The notes beneath the pieces are model-generated. The model saw nothing but the letters and a program-made list of their open reading frames with translations, was not told the DNA's origin and ran no database searches. A stretch of 64,000 nt of DNA from Desulfonatronospira thiodismutans ASO3-1 (GTDB lineage Bacteria > Desulfobacterota > Desulfovibrionia > Desulfovibrionales > Desulfonatronovibrionaceae). The stretch spans positions 310,001 through 374,000 of the forward strand of contig NZ_ACJN02000002.1 of the NCBI RefSeq assembly GCF_000174435.1. The letters are read 5' to 3'. Both the position numbers and the translations under genes were made by a program. Positions 9,455 to 18,981 of this stretch are shown piece after piece. Numbering within the stretch: position 1 is the first letter of the stretch; each line of letters starts with the position of its first letter.

Positions 9455-9796
9455 TCAACAGGTGAGATGAAACCCGGCTGCAACGTTTTCCCCACTGGAA
9501 AAACGCCGGTTGAACTCTTCCAATGCCTTGTCCGTGCCTGCTTCCACCAGTTCTATGCCCTTTTGCTGCAAAAGGGCTCTTAGTTCCGGAGTGCTCTGCA
9601 TCACCCCGGGACGCCCCTTGCCCAGGATCAGGATGTCCGGAGCCGCCTCCAGAATATCCCGGACATCATCGGTCTCTACACTGTGCCCGGATTTGCGCCA
9701 CCACCGGGGCACAACCCCGCCTTTGATAATTTTTAAATCCTGAGTATAATCCTTTCCCTGGATTCGCATTTTGCCGAAAGAATACGCTTCAATCAT
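9455..9796 (-). CDS. Mth938-like domain protein
   Basis: A 113-residue protein of the Mth938/NDUFAF3 (DUF498) fold. Family features are the start IEAYSFGKMRIQGKDYTQDL, the glycine-rich GKGRPGVMQSTPELRALL, and the C-terminal IELVEAGTDKALEEFNRR. The mitochondrial member acts in complex I assembly; the bacterial role is not established. The ATG at 9796 has GGAGG eight bases upstream, whereas the ATG seven codons earlier has none, so the shorter form is chosen. It diverges from the thioesterase gene with only 35 bp between start codons, so their promoters overlap. Confidence 0.85.
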   Translation of the reverse strand: MIEAYSFGKMRIQGKDYTQDLKIIKGGVVPRWWRKSGHSVETDDVRDILEAAPDILILGKGRPGVMQSTPELRALLQQKGIELVEAGTDKALEEFNRRFSSGENVAAGFHLTC

Positions 9797-9831
9797 AAAA
9801 AAATCCTCCAAACGCATTAATAAGGAGATAC

Positions 9832-10605
9832 ATGCAACATCCCACCCATACTGAGACAGGCACCATCAGGGTCAGTCAGGTGGACAGAAGCCGCAGGATC
9901 AAACTTACCTCTCTTCTGGACTGGATGCAAGACTCGGCTTACACCCACAGCAACCTCCTGGAGATTTTTTCCACGGACAGGCTTCTTGCCCGCAACATGA
10001 GCTGGGTGCTCATGCGCAAGCTCATCCGTATCGAAAGTTTCCCCTGTCTGGGACAAACGGTCCGCCTGACCACCTTTCCATCAGCACTGAACCGCTACTT
10101 CGCTTTCAGGGACTTTAAACTCCAGGACGAGAAAGGCACCCCCCTGGTCCTGGCTACCACATCCTGGGCGGTATTCGATCTGGAAAAAAGAAGGATAATC
10201 AGGACCCCGGCAGAATTTATCCGGGATTTCTCAGCTCCAGGGCCGCCCTGTCTCGAATTTTCGCAGGCCAGAATCAGCCCTCTGGAGCATCCTGAATATT
10301 CAGAGGAAATCTTCTTAAGAGAAAACGACCTGGACCTGAACGCCCACGTCAATCACTCCTTGCTGGGGGAATGGTCTCTGTCCTGCCTCCCAGATGAATT
10401 GAAACAGGGCCGATTGTTAAAGGAACTGGACATAGTCTACCGTAGCGAGTGCACCCTGGAGCAGGGCTCAGTAATTTCCCTGGGTGCTGCATTTAACAGC
10501 CTGGGCAACAGTGAAGACGGGACTTTTTATCTGCATTCCCTCAAGACCGCCGACCATTCCAGAGAATTTTCCAGAGCAATATCCTGCTGGCAATGTTCCA
10601 TTTGA
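9832..10605 (+). CDS. acyl-ACP thioesterase
   Basis: A 257-residue protein with two hot-dog folds in tandem, as in FatA/FatB-type acyl-ACP thioesterases, which release free fatty acids from acyl carrier protein. The N-terminal half has DRSRRIKLTSLLDWMQDSA, SWVLMRKLIRIESFP and ATTSWAVFDLEKRRIIRTP. The C-terminal half has the catalytic-type stretch ENDLDLNAHVNHSLLGEW, the Asn/His pair expected in this family. The start has an AAGGAG ribosome-binding site. It is a single gene followed by about 200 bp of non-coding DNA. Confidence 0.88.
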   Translation: MQHPTHTETGTIRVSQVDRSRRIKLTSLLDWMQDSAYTHSNLLEIFSTDRLLARNMSWVLMRKLIRIESFPCLGQTVRLTTFPSALNRYFAFRDFKLQDEKGTPLVLATTSWAVFDLEKRRIIRTPAEFIRDFSAPGPPCLEFSQARISPLEHPEYSEEIFLRENDLDLNAHVNHSLLGEWSLSCLPDELKQGRLLKELDIVYRSECTLEQGSVISLGAAFNSLGNSEDGTFYLHSLKTADHSREFSRAISCWQCSI

Positions 10606-10809
10606 TTCCTTTACTCTTGAGTCTTATTTTCTAAAAGACTTGTCAAAAACGATAAATCCGGGTAGGAAGTCGAACAATTTGACTGCATAAGACTTGATAA
10701 ATTAGGATTAATAATACAACTTTTTGTTTTTTCAGGGCTGCAATGCCTGTTTGCAGCGGGATCAAATCTCTCAACACTTACCAGTATCAGCATTTCAGGG
10801 AGGAACTTG

Positions 10810-13800
10810 ATGACATACGATGTGGGCCTGGATGTGGGCTCTGTAAGCATAAACTGCTGCGTGGTGGATTCCCATGGGGAGATAGCATTCGAAGCCCCTT
10901 ACAAACGTCACTTCGGTCTGATCCTGGAAGAAACCAGGAAGACTCTGAGCGATATATACAATCGCTTTGACCCGGCACAGATAGACTCCGTTTCCTTTAC
11001 CGGCAGCCAGGGTCAAATCGTCAGTCAGTTGCTGGATGCCCCCTTCGAGGTGGAAACCATTGCCCAGGTCCTGGGCACCACCCGGGTATTGCCCGGTGTA
11101 CGTTCTTTAATAGCCATAGGCGGACAGGATGCCGCCCTTTTCCAGCTGGAATACGACCAGGACAACAACTGGTATCTGGAGGCCTTCAACCTCAACTCTC
11201 CCTGCGCCTCGGGCACGGGATCATTTATAGACCAGCAGGCTGAACGCCTGGCCTACGCCATGTACGGGGGTGATTTTGAAATGGACCAGAACCAGTTGCA
11301 AAAGGTCCTGCGCGACTTTATTGCCCTGGGGCTGCAAAGCACCTACCCGGCACCTGTTGCCTGCCGTTGCACCGTCTTTACCAAATCGGACATGATCCAT
11401 TTGCAGAATAAGGGCGAATCCCTGAGCAACATCATTGCCGGACTGCACCACGGCACTGCCGCCAACTACCTGAGCACCATTGTTTCCAACCGCGAACTGC
11501 ACGAACCCGTTGCCTTCATAGGCGGCATGGCCGAAAATGAGCTTCTGGTCCAGGCCTTTAGAAAACACTTTCCCCAGCTCCAGGTTCCAGAACATCACAC
11601 AGCCCTGGGTGCCCTGGGCACTGCACTGCAGTCGCAGAAGCAGGGACGTAAAAACACGGTTAAGCCGGAAAGCCTGGACGAAAGCATGGCCACTTCCGCT
11701 TACAGCTTTCCCAGGGCCGAGACCCTGGAGCTCAACCTGTCCCATTTTGATCCGGACAACAGCCTAAAGCCCGTCAAGTCTCCAGCCAGAGGAACAATCA
11801 AGGCCTTTCTGGGTATAGATATCGGCTCCACTTCAACCAAATACAGCCTGGTGGACGAACAGGGCAGGATCATCCACAAGAGATACGTAGCCACCAAAGG
11901 CAAACCCATCGAAGTTGCCCAGGAACTGTTGCAGCACCTGGATCAGGAAGTCGGGGATAAAATCGACCTGCAGGCTGTAGGCACCACTGGATCCGGAAGA
12001 AACGTGGTGGGTGATTTTCTGGACGCTGACCTGATTATCGATGAAATCACCGCTCATGCCAGGGGCGCGGTGAAAGTGGACAGCGGCATAGACACCATAT
12101 TTGAAATAGGCGGCCAGGATTCCAAATATATATCCATCCAGGATTCCCATCCCGTGGACTTTGTCATGAACAAGATCTGCGCCGCCGGCACTGGAAGCTT
12201 TCTGCACGAACTGGCCAACAAGATGAACATAAATATCGTGGGCCAGTTCCAGGATATAGCCCTGTCTGCTCCGGCCCCGGTGAACCTGGCCGAAAGGTGC
12301 ACGGTTTTCATGGAATCTGACCTGGTGGGATATTCTCAGAAAGGGGCCAAAAGAGACGACCTCATCGCCGGGCTTTGTTTCGCCATTGTGCGCAACTATC
12401 TGCACCGGGTGGTGGAAAGCAGGCACATCGGCAACAAGATAATGTTTCTGGGAGGCCCTTCTCTGAACAAGGGCATAGTCGCCGCTTTTGAGCAAGTTTT
12501 GCAAAAGCCTGTGATTGTTCCCAAAAACAGGGAGGTCATGGGCGCTTACGGTACAGCCCTGGCTGTGCAGGAAAAGTTCAATTCCGGGGAAATCAAAGTC
12601 AAAGAGCGCGACCTCAAGGACCTGGCCGCCATCGAGGTCAATTTCAAGGAATCCATATGCCGGGCGGACAAGAACTGCCACAACGAATGCAAGCTCAAAA
12701 TCTACAACTTCGGCGGACGCAAGAGTATCTGGGGCGGTGACTGCGGGCGTTACGAGGCCTCCACCGTTCAGGGGCGGACCAAGGACAATTTTTTCCTGCT
12801 GCGCGGCGAACTTTTCAACCAGCACCTGCCCCAGGATGCCCTGGTGGACTGGAAGAGCATGGAAAAGCCCCGGCCAGGGCAGCCGATTGTGGGCATCCCT
12901 ATGGCCCTGCACTCCCTGGAATGGGGCATACTCTGGGCCAATATTTTCTCGGAACTGGGCCTGAACGTCCTGTTCAGCCCGGCTACCAACCATGACATTG
13001 CTTCCACAGGGGTGGAATCCATGACCGCCGAGACCTGTTTTCCGGTAAAGGTCTTTCACGGCCATGTTAACCACCTGCAGCGCAGCCCGGCGGACTACCT
13101 TTTTCTGCCCAACCCCATTAATGTGCCTACCCCGGATGAAGACGGGGAAAGAGGGGTGCTCTGCCCCATGGTGGAAAGCTCCCAGTACATGGCTACTGCT
13201 GCCCTGCAGCTGGATGAAAGCAGGCTTATCCGTCCCACACTTTTCCTCAAGGAGGGAATTGAAAGCATAGCCCAGAACCTTTACAAGGCCTTGCCCCCCG
13301 GGCTTAAATTCCGGGAAAAGGAAGTGCAGAGGGCAGTGTCCCTGGCCTGGGTCAGGCAGATGGAGTTCAAGAAGACCATGCAGCAGAAAGGCCGGGAGAT
13401 CATCTCCGGCCTGGATCAGACAAGCCCGGTTTGGGTGGTTACAGGAAGGCCCTACAACCTCTACGACGAAAGGCTCAACCTGCGCCTGGGACGTCAGCTG
13501 GCCAAGCTGGACATAACCGCCCTGCCCATGGATTTTGTGGACTTTGAGCAGGTGAACCTTAAAGACTTTCCGAGAATGTACTGGGGCCTGGGAGGCCGCA
13601 TACTGCGCACGGCCAAGCTCATCGCCCAGAAGCCCAACTGGTTCGGGGTACACCTGACCAATTTCTCCTGCGGACCGGACTCCTTTTTAGAACATTTTTT
13701 CGGTCACATCCTGCAACAAAAGCCGCCACTGGTCCTGGAACTCGATGAACACAGCGCCGTGGCCGGCGTGCTCACCCGCATCGAGGCCTATAAAAACGTA

Positions 13801-13875
13801 GTCCAGAACATCCTCAAGGAGAACCTGGTCAAAAAAGAAAAAAGAACCTCTCTGGATCAGGCTGTCGGGCAGTAG
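10810..13875 (+). CDS. acyl-CoA dehydratase activase (two BadF/HgdC domains plus DUF2229)
   Basis: A 1021-residue activase of the 2-hydroxyacyl-CoA dehydratase system, which injects a high-energy electron into the dehydratase using ATP. It contains two ASKHA ATPase modules: residues 1-285 (LDVGSVSINCCVVD, PCASGTGSFIDQQ, CRCTVFTKSDM) and about 325-600 (LGIDIGSTSTKYSLVD, ICAAGTGSFLHELA, ERCTVFMESDLVGYSQKGA). The cysteines in these blocks match those that bridge the [4Fe-4S] cluster in HgdC dimers. A DUF2229-like region follows with CRADKNCHNECK. The ATG at 10810 is preferred to the TTG one codon earlier because GGGAGGAA is correctly spaced only for the ATG. The dehydratase-like gene follows after 35 bp. 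Confidence 0.9.
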   Translation: MTYDVGLDVGSVSINCCVVDSHGEIAFEAPYKRHFGLILEETRKTLSDIYNRFDPAQIDSVSFTGSQGQIVSQLLDAPFEVETIAQVLGTTRVLPGVRSLIAIGGQDAALFQLEYDQDNNWYLEAFNLNSPCASGTGSFIDQQAERLAYAMYGGDFEMDQNQLQKVLRDFIALGLQSTYPAPVACRCTVFTKSDMIHLQNKGESLSNIIAGLHHGTAANYLSTIVSNRELHEPVAFIGGMAENELLVQAFRKHFPQLQVPEHHTALGALGTALQSQKQGRKNTVKPESLDESMATSAYSFPRAETLELNLSHFDPDNSLKPVKSPARGTIKAFLGIDIGSTSTKYSLVDEQGRIIHKRYVATKGKPIEVAQELLQHLDQEVGDKIDLQAVGTTGSGRNVVGDFLDADLIIDEITAHARGAVKVDSGIDTIFEIGGQDSKYISIQDSHPVDFVMNKICAAGTGSFLHELANKMNINIVGQFQDIALSAPAPVNLAERCTVFMESDLVGYSQKGAKRDDLIAGLCFAIVRNYLHRVVESRHIGNKIMFLGGPSLNKGIVAAFEQVLQKPVIVPKNREVMGAYGTALAVQEKFNSGEIKVKERDLKDLAAIEVNFKESICRADKNCHNECKLKIYNFGGRKSIWGGDCGRYEASTVQGRTKDNFFLLRGELFNQHLPQDALVDWKSMEKPRPGQPIVGIPMALHSLEWGILWANIFSELGLNVLFSPATNHDIASTGVESMTAETCFPVKVFHGHVNHLQRSPADYLFLPNPINVPTPDEDGERGVLCPMVESSQYMATAALQLDESRLIRPTLFLKEGIESIAQNLYKALPPGLKFREKEVQRAVSLAWVRQMEFKKTMQQKGREIISGLDQTSPVWVVTGRPYNLYDERLNLRLGRQLAKLDITALPMDFVDFEQVNLKDFPRMYWGLGGRILRTAKLIAQKPNWFGVHLTNFSCGPDSFLEHFFGHILQQKPPLVLELDEHSAVAGVLTRIEAYKNVVQNILKENLVKKEKRTSLDQAVGQ

Positions 13876-13910
13876 ACCAGGCATACAAAACCTCAACCCC
13901 TTTTAACACT

Positions 13911-15263
13911 ATGCAAGAACAACAATTCTTTGAAGAAAGATTGACCAAAAGTGTCGGCCAGTTTGACATCACGGGCAAGACCCTGCTCATGCCGGACATG
14001 TCTCCCTTCGGTTCCAGGCTTCTGACTTCCTGCTTCAGGGCCTACGGCATCCCGGCTCAGGTCATGCCCACCTACGACGGCCTGGAACTGGGCAAGGAAT
14101 ACACTTCGGGCAAGGAATGCTTCCCCTGCCAGGTAACACTGGGAGACATCCTTTACTACCTCAAGCAGGAAAAAGAACGCCTGGGGGCAGAATTTTCTCC
14201 CGGGGACTACGTCTACTTCATGCCCGAGGCGGATGGCCCTTGCCGCTTCGGCATGTACAACAAGATGCACAGGCTGGTCCTGGACAAGTTCCCCGAGTTC
14301 GAAGATGTAAATATTACCTATCTGTCTTCTACGGATACATATTCCTCGTCCATGATTATGCCCGAGGAAAAATCCAAGCTTTTTCGCCGCCTGGCCTACG
14401 TGGCCACCATCATCTCCGATGTCCTGGACCGGGTGGTCTGGCGGGTCAGGCCCTATGAAAAGGTCCCCGGCGAGACAGATGCCTTCATGGAAGGAGCACT
14501 GCAGGAGATGCGGGACAAGATCGAATCCATCGGGGAAAGCCGGGACTTCAACGCCCTGTACACTCTGCTGGAGGACATAGTTAAACGCGCCAGCAAGCTC
14601 ATGGATCCGGACAAGCCCAGACGTCCCCTGATTGGAATCATCGGGGAAATCTATCTGCGCACCCATCCTCAGTCCAACCAGCACCTCATCAAGGAGATTG
14701 AAACCCATGGAGGAGAAGTTGTGGACGCCTCTCTGGGGGAATGGTTCAATTTCGTGGCCTATTCCAACCTGCGCGATACCCGGCGGCAATGGACCCAGTC
14801 CTGGAAAAAGGGAGACATCCAGGGCATGTTCAATGCTTCGCGCAAGTGGCTGGACTACCAGATCGAGATCAAGTACCAGCTCTGGCGTCAGGACCAGACA
14901 TTTTCCCGGGCACGCAAGCACCTGGATATCCACGAGGATCATCGCATCGCCAGCCTGGAAAGCCGTCTGGATAACGACCGTCTGTTCAACTTCGACATCG
15001 GCACCGAAGCGGCCATAAGCATCGGCGGGGCCCTGGAATATGTGCATGAAAACTATGACGGGGTGGTCAATGTATTCCCCTTTACCTGCATGCCCAGCAC
15101 CATCTGTTCGGCCATTTTAAAGCCCATTTTGCTGGAAAAAAAGGTCCCCTACCTGGACGCCTCATATGACGGCTCCATCCAGCCCAACCGGGAACTGGCC
15201 ATAAGGACCTTCATGTACCAGGCCCAGCAGAGACAAAGCCGCCGCAACCAGGCGGAAAAATGA
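13911..15263 (+). CDS. 2-hydroxyacyl-CoA dehydratase-like subunit
   Basis: A 450-residue protein of the HgdB-like dehydratase superfamily. Recognisable parts are LLMPDMSPFGSRLLTSCFRA, the cysteine segment YTSGKECFPCQVTLGDIL, GPCRFGMYNKMHR, and the second half RPLIGIIGEIYLRTHPQSN with VFPFTCMPSTICSAILKP. Cysteines in these blocks probably hold an Fe-S cluster. In many bacteria the activase and this part form one chain of about 1,400 residues; here they are two genes whose lengths sum to about 1,470. The start has no clear ribosome-binding site, so coupling to the upstream gene is likely. The substrate is unknown and no CoA-transferase lies nearby. Confidence 0.87.
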   Translation: MQEQQFFEERLTKSVGQFDITGKTLLMPDMSPFGSRLLTSCFRAYGIPAQVMPTYDGLELGKEYTSGKECFPCQVTLGDILYYLKQEKERLGAEFSPGDYVYFMPEADGPCRFGMYNKMHRLVLDKFPEFEDVNITYLSSTDTYSSSMIMPEEKSKLFRRLAYVATIISDVLDRVVWRVRPYEKVPGETDAFMEGALQEMRDKIESIGESRDFNALYTLLEDIVKRASKLMDPDKPRRPLIGIIGEIYLRTHPQSNQHLIKEIETHGGEVVDASLGEWFNFVAYSNLRDTRRQWTQSWKKGDIQGMFNASRKWLDYQIEIKYQLWRQDQTFSRARKHLDIHEDHRIASLESRLDNDRLFNFDIGTEAAISIGGALEYVHENYDGVVNVFPFTCMPSTICSAILKPILLEKKVPYLDASYDGSIQPNRELAIRTFMYQAQQRQSRRNQAEK

Positions 15264-15275
15264 CAGGAAGAAGGA

Positions 15276-16127
15276 TTATGGATCACCCGAGGTGCTTCGC
15301 TTGTAGGCCATGGCCAGAAGCAGGGCGAACAGGGCCGCCCCTATACCTATGACCACGTTTAGAAAGGCCGGTGCAGTCAGGCTTAGCCGCATCAGCAGGG
15401 TGGATACGGCAAAACCGGAATTGCGGAAAATATCATTGAATCCGGGGAAAAAGCGGTTGACCACCAGCACCAGCAGGACATCGCTGAAGACCAGGATGGT
15501 GTATATCTCGGCAAAGAAAGGTATTCCCTCCCCGTGCATCCACATAAAACTCAGATGATATATGCCCAGGATGGTGAAAATTAAAAGCAGGATCATGGAT
15601 ACCAGCTTCTTTACCGATATGAACCTGTACACCCTTTCCCCCCGGGAACCCTTGCCGCTTCGTTTCACATACTGCCGGTAATAAAAGTGCAGAAGCACAA
15701 ATATAATCACCGCTCCCAGGGCATTGGCCCCGATGCGCAGCACCGCGTCCAGCTGGCCCACAAGCACAATGGGCTCTGTGAAATAACTCAGCTCCTTGAA
15801 GGCATTTCTAAGAAAAATAAGGCAGAGGATCTCCAGCTGTTTTCCCACGGCCCGGGATACAGAGCATGGAAGAATAAAAATTAGTGAAATGAGCTCATTT
15901 ACCAGCAAAAGGGTAAAGGCCAGCTTGACTGAATAGAAGGGATTGGTGGGAAGCCTTTCTCCAAGGTTGTCCGGGAGCATCCCGAAGCGGTTCAGCTCGG
16001 TCAGGGTCAGGGTAACCAGGAATGTCCCGATGAGCACGGTGGTGATTGTCTGCCGGGTCCGATCATGCTCCCATACGTAGTGCAGGGCATCGTAAAGGTC
16101 GTTTATGACCTCGTAAACCTTATGCAT
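15276..16127 (-). CDS. integral membrane protein of unknown function
   Basis: A 283-residue hydrophobic protein with about seven predicted membrane spans, for example ITTVLIGTFLVTLTLTEL, VKLAFTLLLVNELISLIFIL, ALGAVIIFVLLHFYY, LVSMILLLIFTILGIYHL and VVIGIGAALFALLLAMAY. The N-terminus MHKVYEVINDLYDALHYVWE is cytosolic-looking and helical. I do not recognise a family. It lies 13 bp downstream of metG on the same strand, so it is probably the last gene of the nfnAB-ricT-metG unit. Its 3' end converges with the dehydratase gene 12 bp away. Confidence 0.75.
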   Translation of the reverse strand: MHKVYEVINDLYDALHYVWEHDRTRQTITTVLIGTFLVTLTLTELNRFGMLPDNLGERLPTNPFYSVKLAFTLLLVNELISLIFILPCSVSRAVGKQLEILCLIFLRNAFKELSYFTEPIVLVGQLDAVLRIGANALGAVIIFVLLHFYYRQYVKRSGKGSRGERVYRFISVKKLVSMILLLIFTILGIYHLSFMWMHGEGIPFFAEIYTILVFSDVLLVLVVNRFFPGFNDIFRNSGFAVSTLLMRLSLTAPAFLNVVIGIGAALFALLLAMAYKRSTSGDP

Positions 16128-16140
16128 GAAGTGTACCCGG

Positions 16141-18063
16141 TCAACTTACCCGACTGCCTGGCTCAGTGCCTTCAGTGGTGGTCAGAAGGACCATGTCTTG
16201 TCCATGGCGCACTGCCAGAACCATGCCGTGGGAGGTTACCCCTCTGATCTTCTTGGGTGCCAGATTGGCCAGCACCACCACCTGACGCCCCTGCATGTCC
16301 CCGGGCTCGAAGTGCTGGGCCAGTCCTGCCACTATAAGACGAGGCTTTTTTTCACCGATATCCACTTCGAGCTTAAGCAGCTTGTCCGCTCCCTGAACCT
16401 TGTCCGCCTGCAGCACCCTGCCGGTGACCATATTAAGCTTTAGAAAATCCTCAAAGCTGACCTGACTAGTTTGCGGCGACTCTGCAGCTTTTGCCCCGTC
16501 TTTTTTCTCTTTGCCTGTCTCCTGCTTAAGCTCGAGCTCCCGGCGGGGAAACAAATTGGATTTCTTGGCCACCCGGACTCCAGGCTTAAGGCCTGACCAG
16601 TGTCCGGCCTCCTGCTCCAGATCCACTTTGTGCAGGTCAAAACCGGTGCCCAACTGACTGAGCAACTCTTCCGAACTGGACGGCATCACCGGCCACAGGT
16701 GCAGGGCTATTTTGCGCAGTCCTTCCAGCAGGACGTACATGACATTTTGCAGCCGCTCAGTCTGTCCCTCTTTGTAAAGTACCCAGGGGGCGCTTGCATC
16801 CACGTATTTGTTCAGCCTGCCGATGAAAGCCCAGAGTACACTGAGACCCTTGGAAAACTGAAAATCCCCGAACAGGCGTACGTATTCATCCAGAGCGGTC
16901 AGCCCGGCATCCACCACCTCCTGGTCCTCCTGGGACAGCCCGGACTTTTCCGGCACAAGCCCCTGGAAATACTTATTGGTCATGGCCAGGGTGCGGCTGC
17001 ACAGATTGCCCAGATCATTGGCCAGGTCCGAATTGAGCCTGTTCACCAGGGCCTCTTCGGAAAAGCTGGCATCCAGGCCGAACTGCATCTCCCGCAGGAG
17101 AAAATAGCGAAAGGGTGCCAGGCCGTATTTGTCCACCATGTCCATGGGCTGGACCACGTTGCCCAGGCTCTTGGACATCTTGGCCTCCTGCACCGTCCAG
17201 TACCCGTGCACCCGCAGCCCCTGGTACAGGTCCACCCCGGCGGACATGAGCATGGTGGGCCAGAAAACGGCGTGGGGCTTTAAAATATCCTTGGCCACCA
17301 GATGGTACGCTCCGGGCCAGTATCTTTTAAAGGCCTCCCCGTGGGGCCAGCCCAGGGCCGAGATATAGTTTATCAAGGCATCGAACCAGACATAGGTCAC
17401 AAAATTGCTGTCAAAGGGCAGCTCTATACCCCAGGTCAGCCTGGATTTGGGTCTGGATATGCACAGGTCTGTCAGTTCGTCCCCCAGCATGCCCAGAACT
17501 TCGTTTCTATACCTTTCCGGCTGGATGAATTCCGGGTGGTTCAGGATATGTTCACGCAGGGCGGGCAGGTACCTGGTCATGCGGAAAAAATAATTTTCTT
17601 CCTTGAGGTATCTGGGCTTTTCCAGGTGATCCGGGCAGAGTCCGTCCTGGAGTTCTTTTTCCATGTAGAAGCACTCGCAACCAAAGCAGTAATGCCCCCC
17701 GTACTCCCCGAAATAAATGTCCCCATTCTCGTAGACGGTATTAAGAAAGCGCTGCACGCATTTTACATGTTCCGGGTCAGTGGTGCGGATAAAGGCGGAG
17801 TTTTCCACTTCCAGCCAGGGCCAGGCCTCTTTAAACAGGGCGCTTATTCTGTCAGCATACTCTTTCGGGGCCAGGCCGTTTTTTTCAGCTGCTTCCACTA
17901 TCTTGTCCCCGTGCTCGTCCGTGCCTGTCAGAAAAAAGGTGTCTTTCTGCCGCAGACGGTGCAGGCGGTTTATGCTGTCGGCCACGATTGTGGTATAGGC
18001 ATGGCCCAGGTGCGGCCTGGCATTTACGTAGTATATGGGAGTGGAAACAAAAAAGCTTTCCAA
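16141..18063 (-). CDS. metG: methionyl-tRNA synthetase
   Basis: Charges tRNA-Met with methionine. The HIGH-type motif is ARPHLGHAYT, the zinc-knuckle region contains CFGCECFYMEKELQDGLCPD, and the KMSKS motif appears as AKMSKSLGNVV. A C-terminal tRNA-binding OB domain (LNMVTGRVLQADKVQGADKL onward) makes it the dimeric long form. Start choice matters: the frame extends to a GTG at 18096 and an ATG at 18081, but a TTG at 18063 has GGAGG eight bases upstream and yields the family start (M)ESFFVSTPIYYVNA. I prefer this TTG, giving 640 residues. It lies downstream of ricT. Confidence 0.95.
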   Translation of the reverse strand: MESFFVSTPIYYVNARPHLGHAYTTIVADSINRLHRLRQKDTFFLTGTDEHGDKIVEAAEKNGLAPKEYADRISALFKEAWPWLEVENSAFIRTTDPEHVKCVQRFLNTVYENGDIYFGEYGGHYCFGCECFYMEKELQDGLCPDHLEKPRYLKEENYFFRMTRYLPALREHILNHPEFIQPERYRNEVLGMLGDELTDLCISRPKSRLTWGIELPFDSNFVTYVWFDALINYISALGWPHGEAFKRYWPGAYHLVAKDILKPHAVFWPTMLMSAGVDLYQGLRVHGYWTVQEAKMSKSLGNVVQPMDMVDKYGLAPFRYFLLREMQFGLDASFSEEALVNRLNSDLANDLGNLCSRTLAMTNKYFQGLVPEKSGLSQEDQEVVDAGLTALDEYVRLFGDFQFSKGLSVLWAFIGRLNKYVDASAPWVLYKEGQTERLQNVMYVLLEGLRKIALHLWPVMPSSSEELLSQLGTGFDLHKVDLEQEAGHWSGLKPGVRVAKKSNLFPRRELELKQETGKEKKDGAKAAESPQTSQVSFEDFLKLNMVTGRVLQADKVQGADKLLKLEVDIGEKKPRLIVAGLAQHFEPGDMQGRQVVVLANLAPKKIRGVTSHGMVLAVRHGQDMVLLTTTEGTEPGSRVS

Positions 18064-18145
18064 TTTACACGCCTCCTGCATGCTTGCTTCATTCACAGAC
18101 TTGATACGGACAATTCCCGCAGAATGGTTTTAAGAAGGTACGAAC

Positions 18146-18976
18146 CTACTTGTTTTCCTTCTTTTTGTCCGGCTTTTGCAGCATCTGTTGCCAGTCCTGC
18201 AAGGGGACCTCCTTTTCCGTGCCTTCCTCGTCCAGGACAGTAAGGCTTTCCCGAAAAAGATTGGCCCGGATGACCCGGAGGTAGCCTTCCCGACACTTAT
18301 ATCTCTTGCCCATTTTGGGCAGCTTCTTCTGGAACTGGGCGTAGTGGGGCTGTTCAAAATTAAGACAGCACAACAGCCTGCCACAAACCCCGGATATTTT
18401 GGCCGGATTTAAAAAGAGATTTTGATCCTTGGCCATCTTGATGGTCACCGGGGCAAACTGACGCATGAACCGCCGGCAGCAGCATACCTGGCCGCAATTG
18501 CCCAGGGCACCCACCATCTGGGTCTCATGTCTGACCCCGATCTGACGCAACTCTATTCTGGTACGGTAAACCTTGACCAGTTCCTTGACCAGGTCTCTGA
18601 AATCCACCCGGCCGGGGGCGGTAAAGTAAAAGATTATCTTGCTGCGGTCAAAAAAGACTTCCACATCCACCAGCTTCATGTCCAGTTCGCGCTCTGCCAG
18701 GCATTTTTTGCAGTAGGCAAAGGCCTCCCGGCCAAGCTCTTTGTTTTCCTCCTGGACCTTGAAGTCTTCTTCATTGGCCAGCCTGAATATGGGCTTTAGG
18801 TCCTCAAGGGCAAAGCCTTCCGGCAGGGTGTCCCTGACCTGGACCACGATGGCCAGTCCCAGTCCCTCCTGGGTCTTGACAATGACCCCGTCTCCGGGTT
18901 TGACCACAAAGGGAGAGGCCTGAAAGTAGTAAATCTGGCCCTGGTCCCTGAATTTGACGCCCGCAATCTGCGACAT
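18146..18976 (-). CDS. ricT: RicT/YaaT-type PSP1 domain protein
   Basis: A 276-residue PSP1-domain protein related to RicT (YaaT) of Bacillus, a part of the Fe-S-containing Ric complex that assists RNA maturation by RNase Y. The PSP1 domain carries GVRHETQMVGALGNCGQVCC followed by CRRFM, and later GVCGRLLCCLNFEQ; these cysteines match the cluster-binding set. The C-terminus is Lys/Glu rich (KPDKKKENK). Five bases separate it from nfnB upstream, and it is followed by metG, a common order in deltaproteobacteria. What it does in an organism using ribonuclease J (also in this window) is not known. Confidence 0.92.
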   Translation of the reverse strand: MSQIAGVKFRDQGQIYYFQASPFVVKPGDGVIVKTQEGLGLAIVVQVRDTLPEGFALEDLKPIFRLANEEDFKVQEENKELGREAFAYCKKCLAERELDMKLVDVEVFFDRSKIIFYFTAPGRVDFRDLVKELVKVYRTRIELRQIGVRHETQMVGALGNCGQVCCCRRFMRQFAPVTIKMAKDQNLFLNPAKISGVCGRLLCCLNFEQPHYAQFQKKLPKMGKRYKCREGYLRVIRANLFRESLTVLDEEGTEKEVPLQDWQQMLQKPDKKKENK

Positions 18977-18981
18977 GAGTA

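Noticed and set aside
11833-13653. 606-codon open frame antisense to the activase gene
   Set aside because: It mirrors a well-recognised coding gene codon for codon, lacks a ribosome-binding site and shows no family features; GC-rich coding DNA often leaves the opposite strand open.
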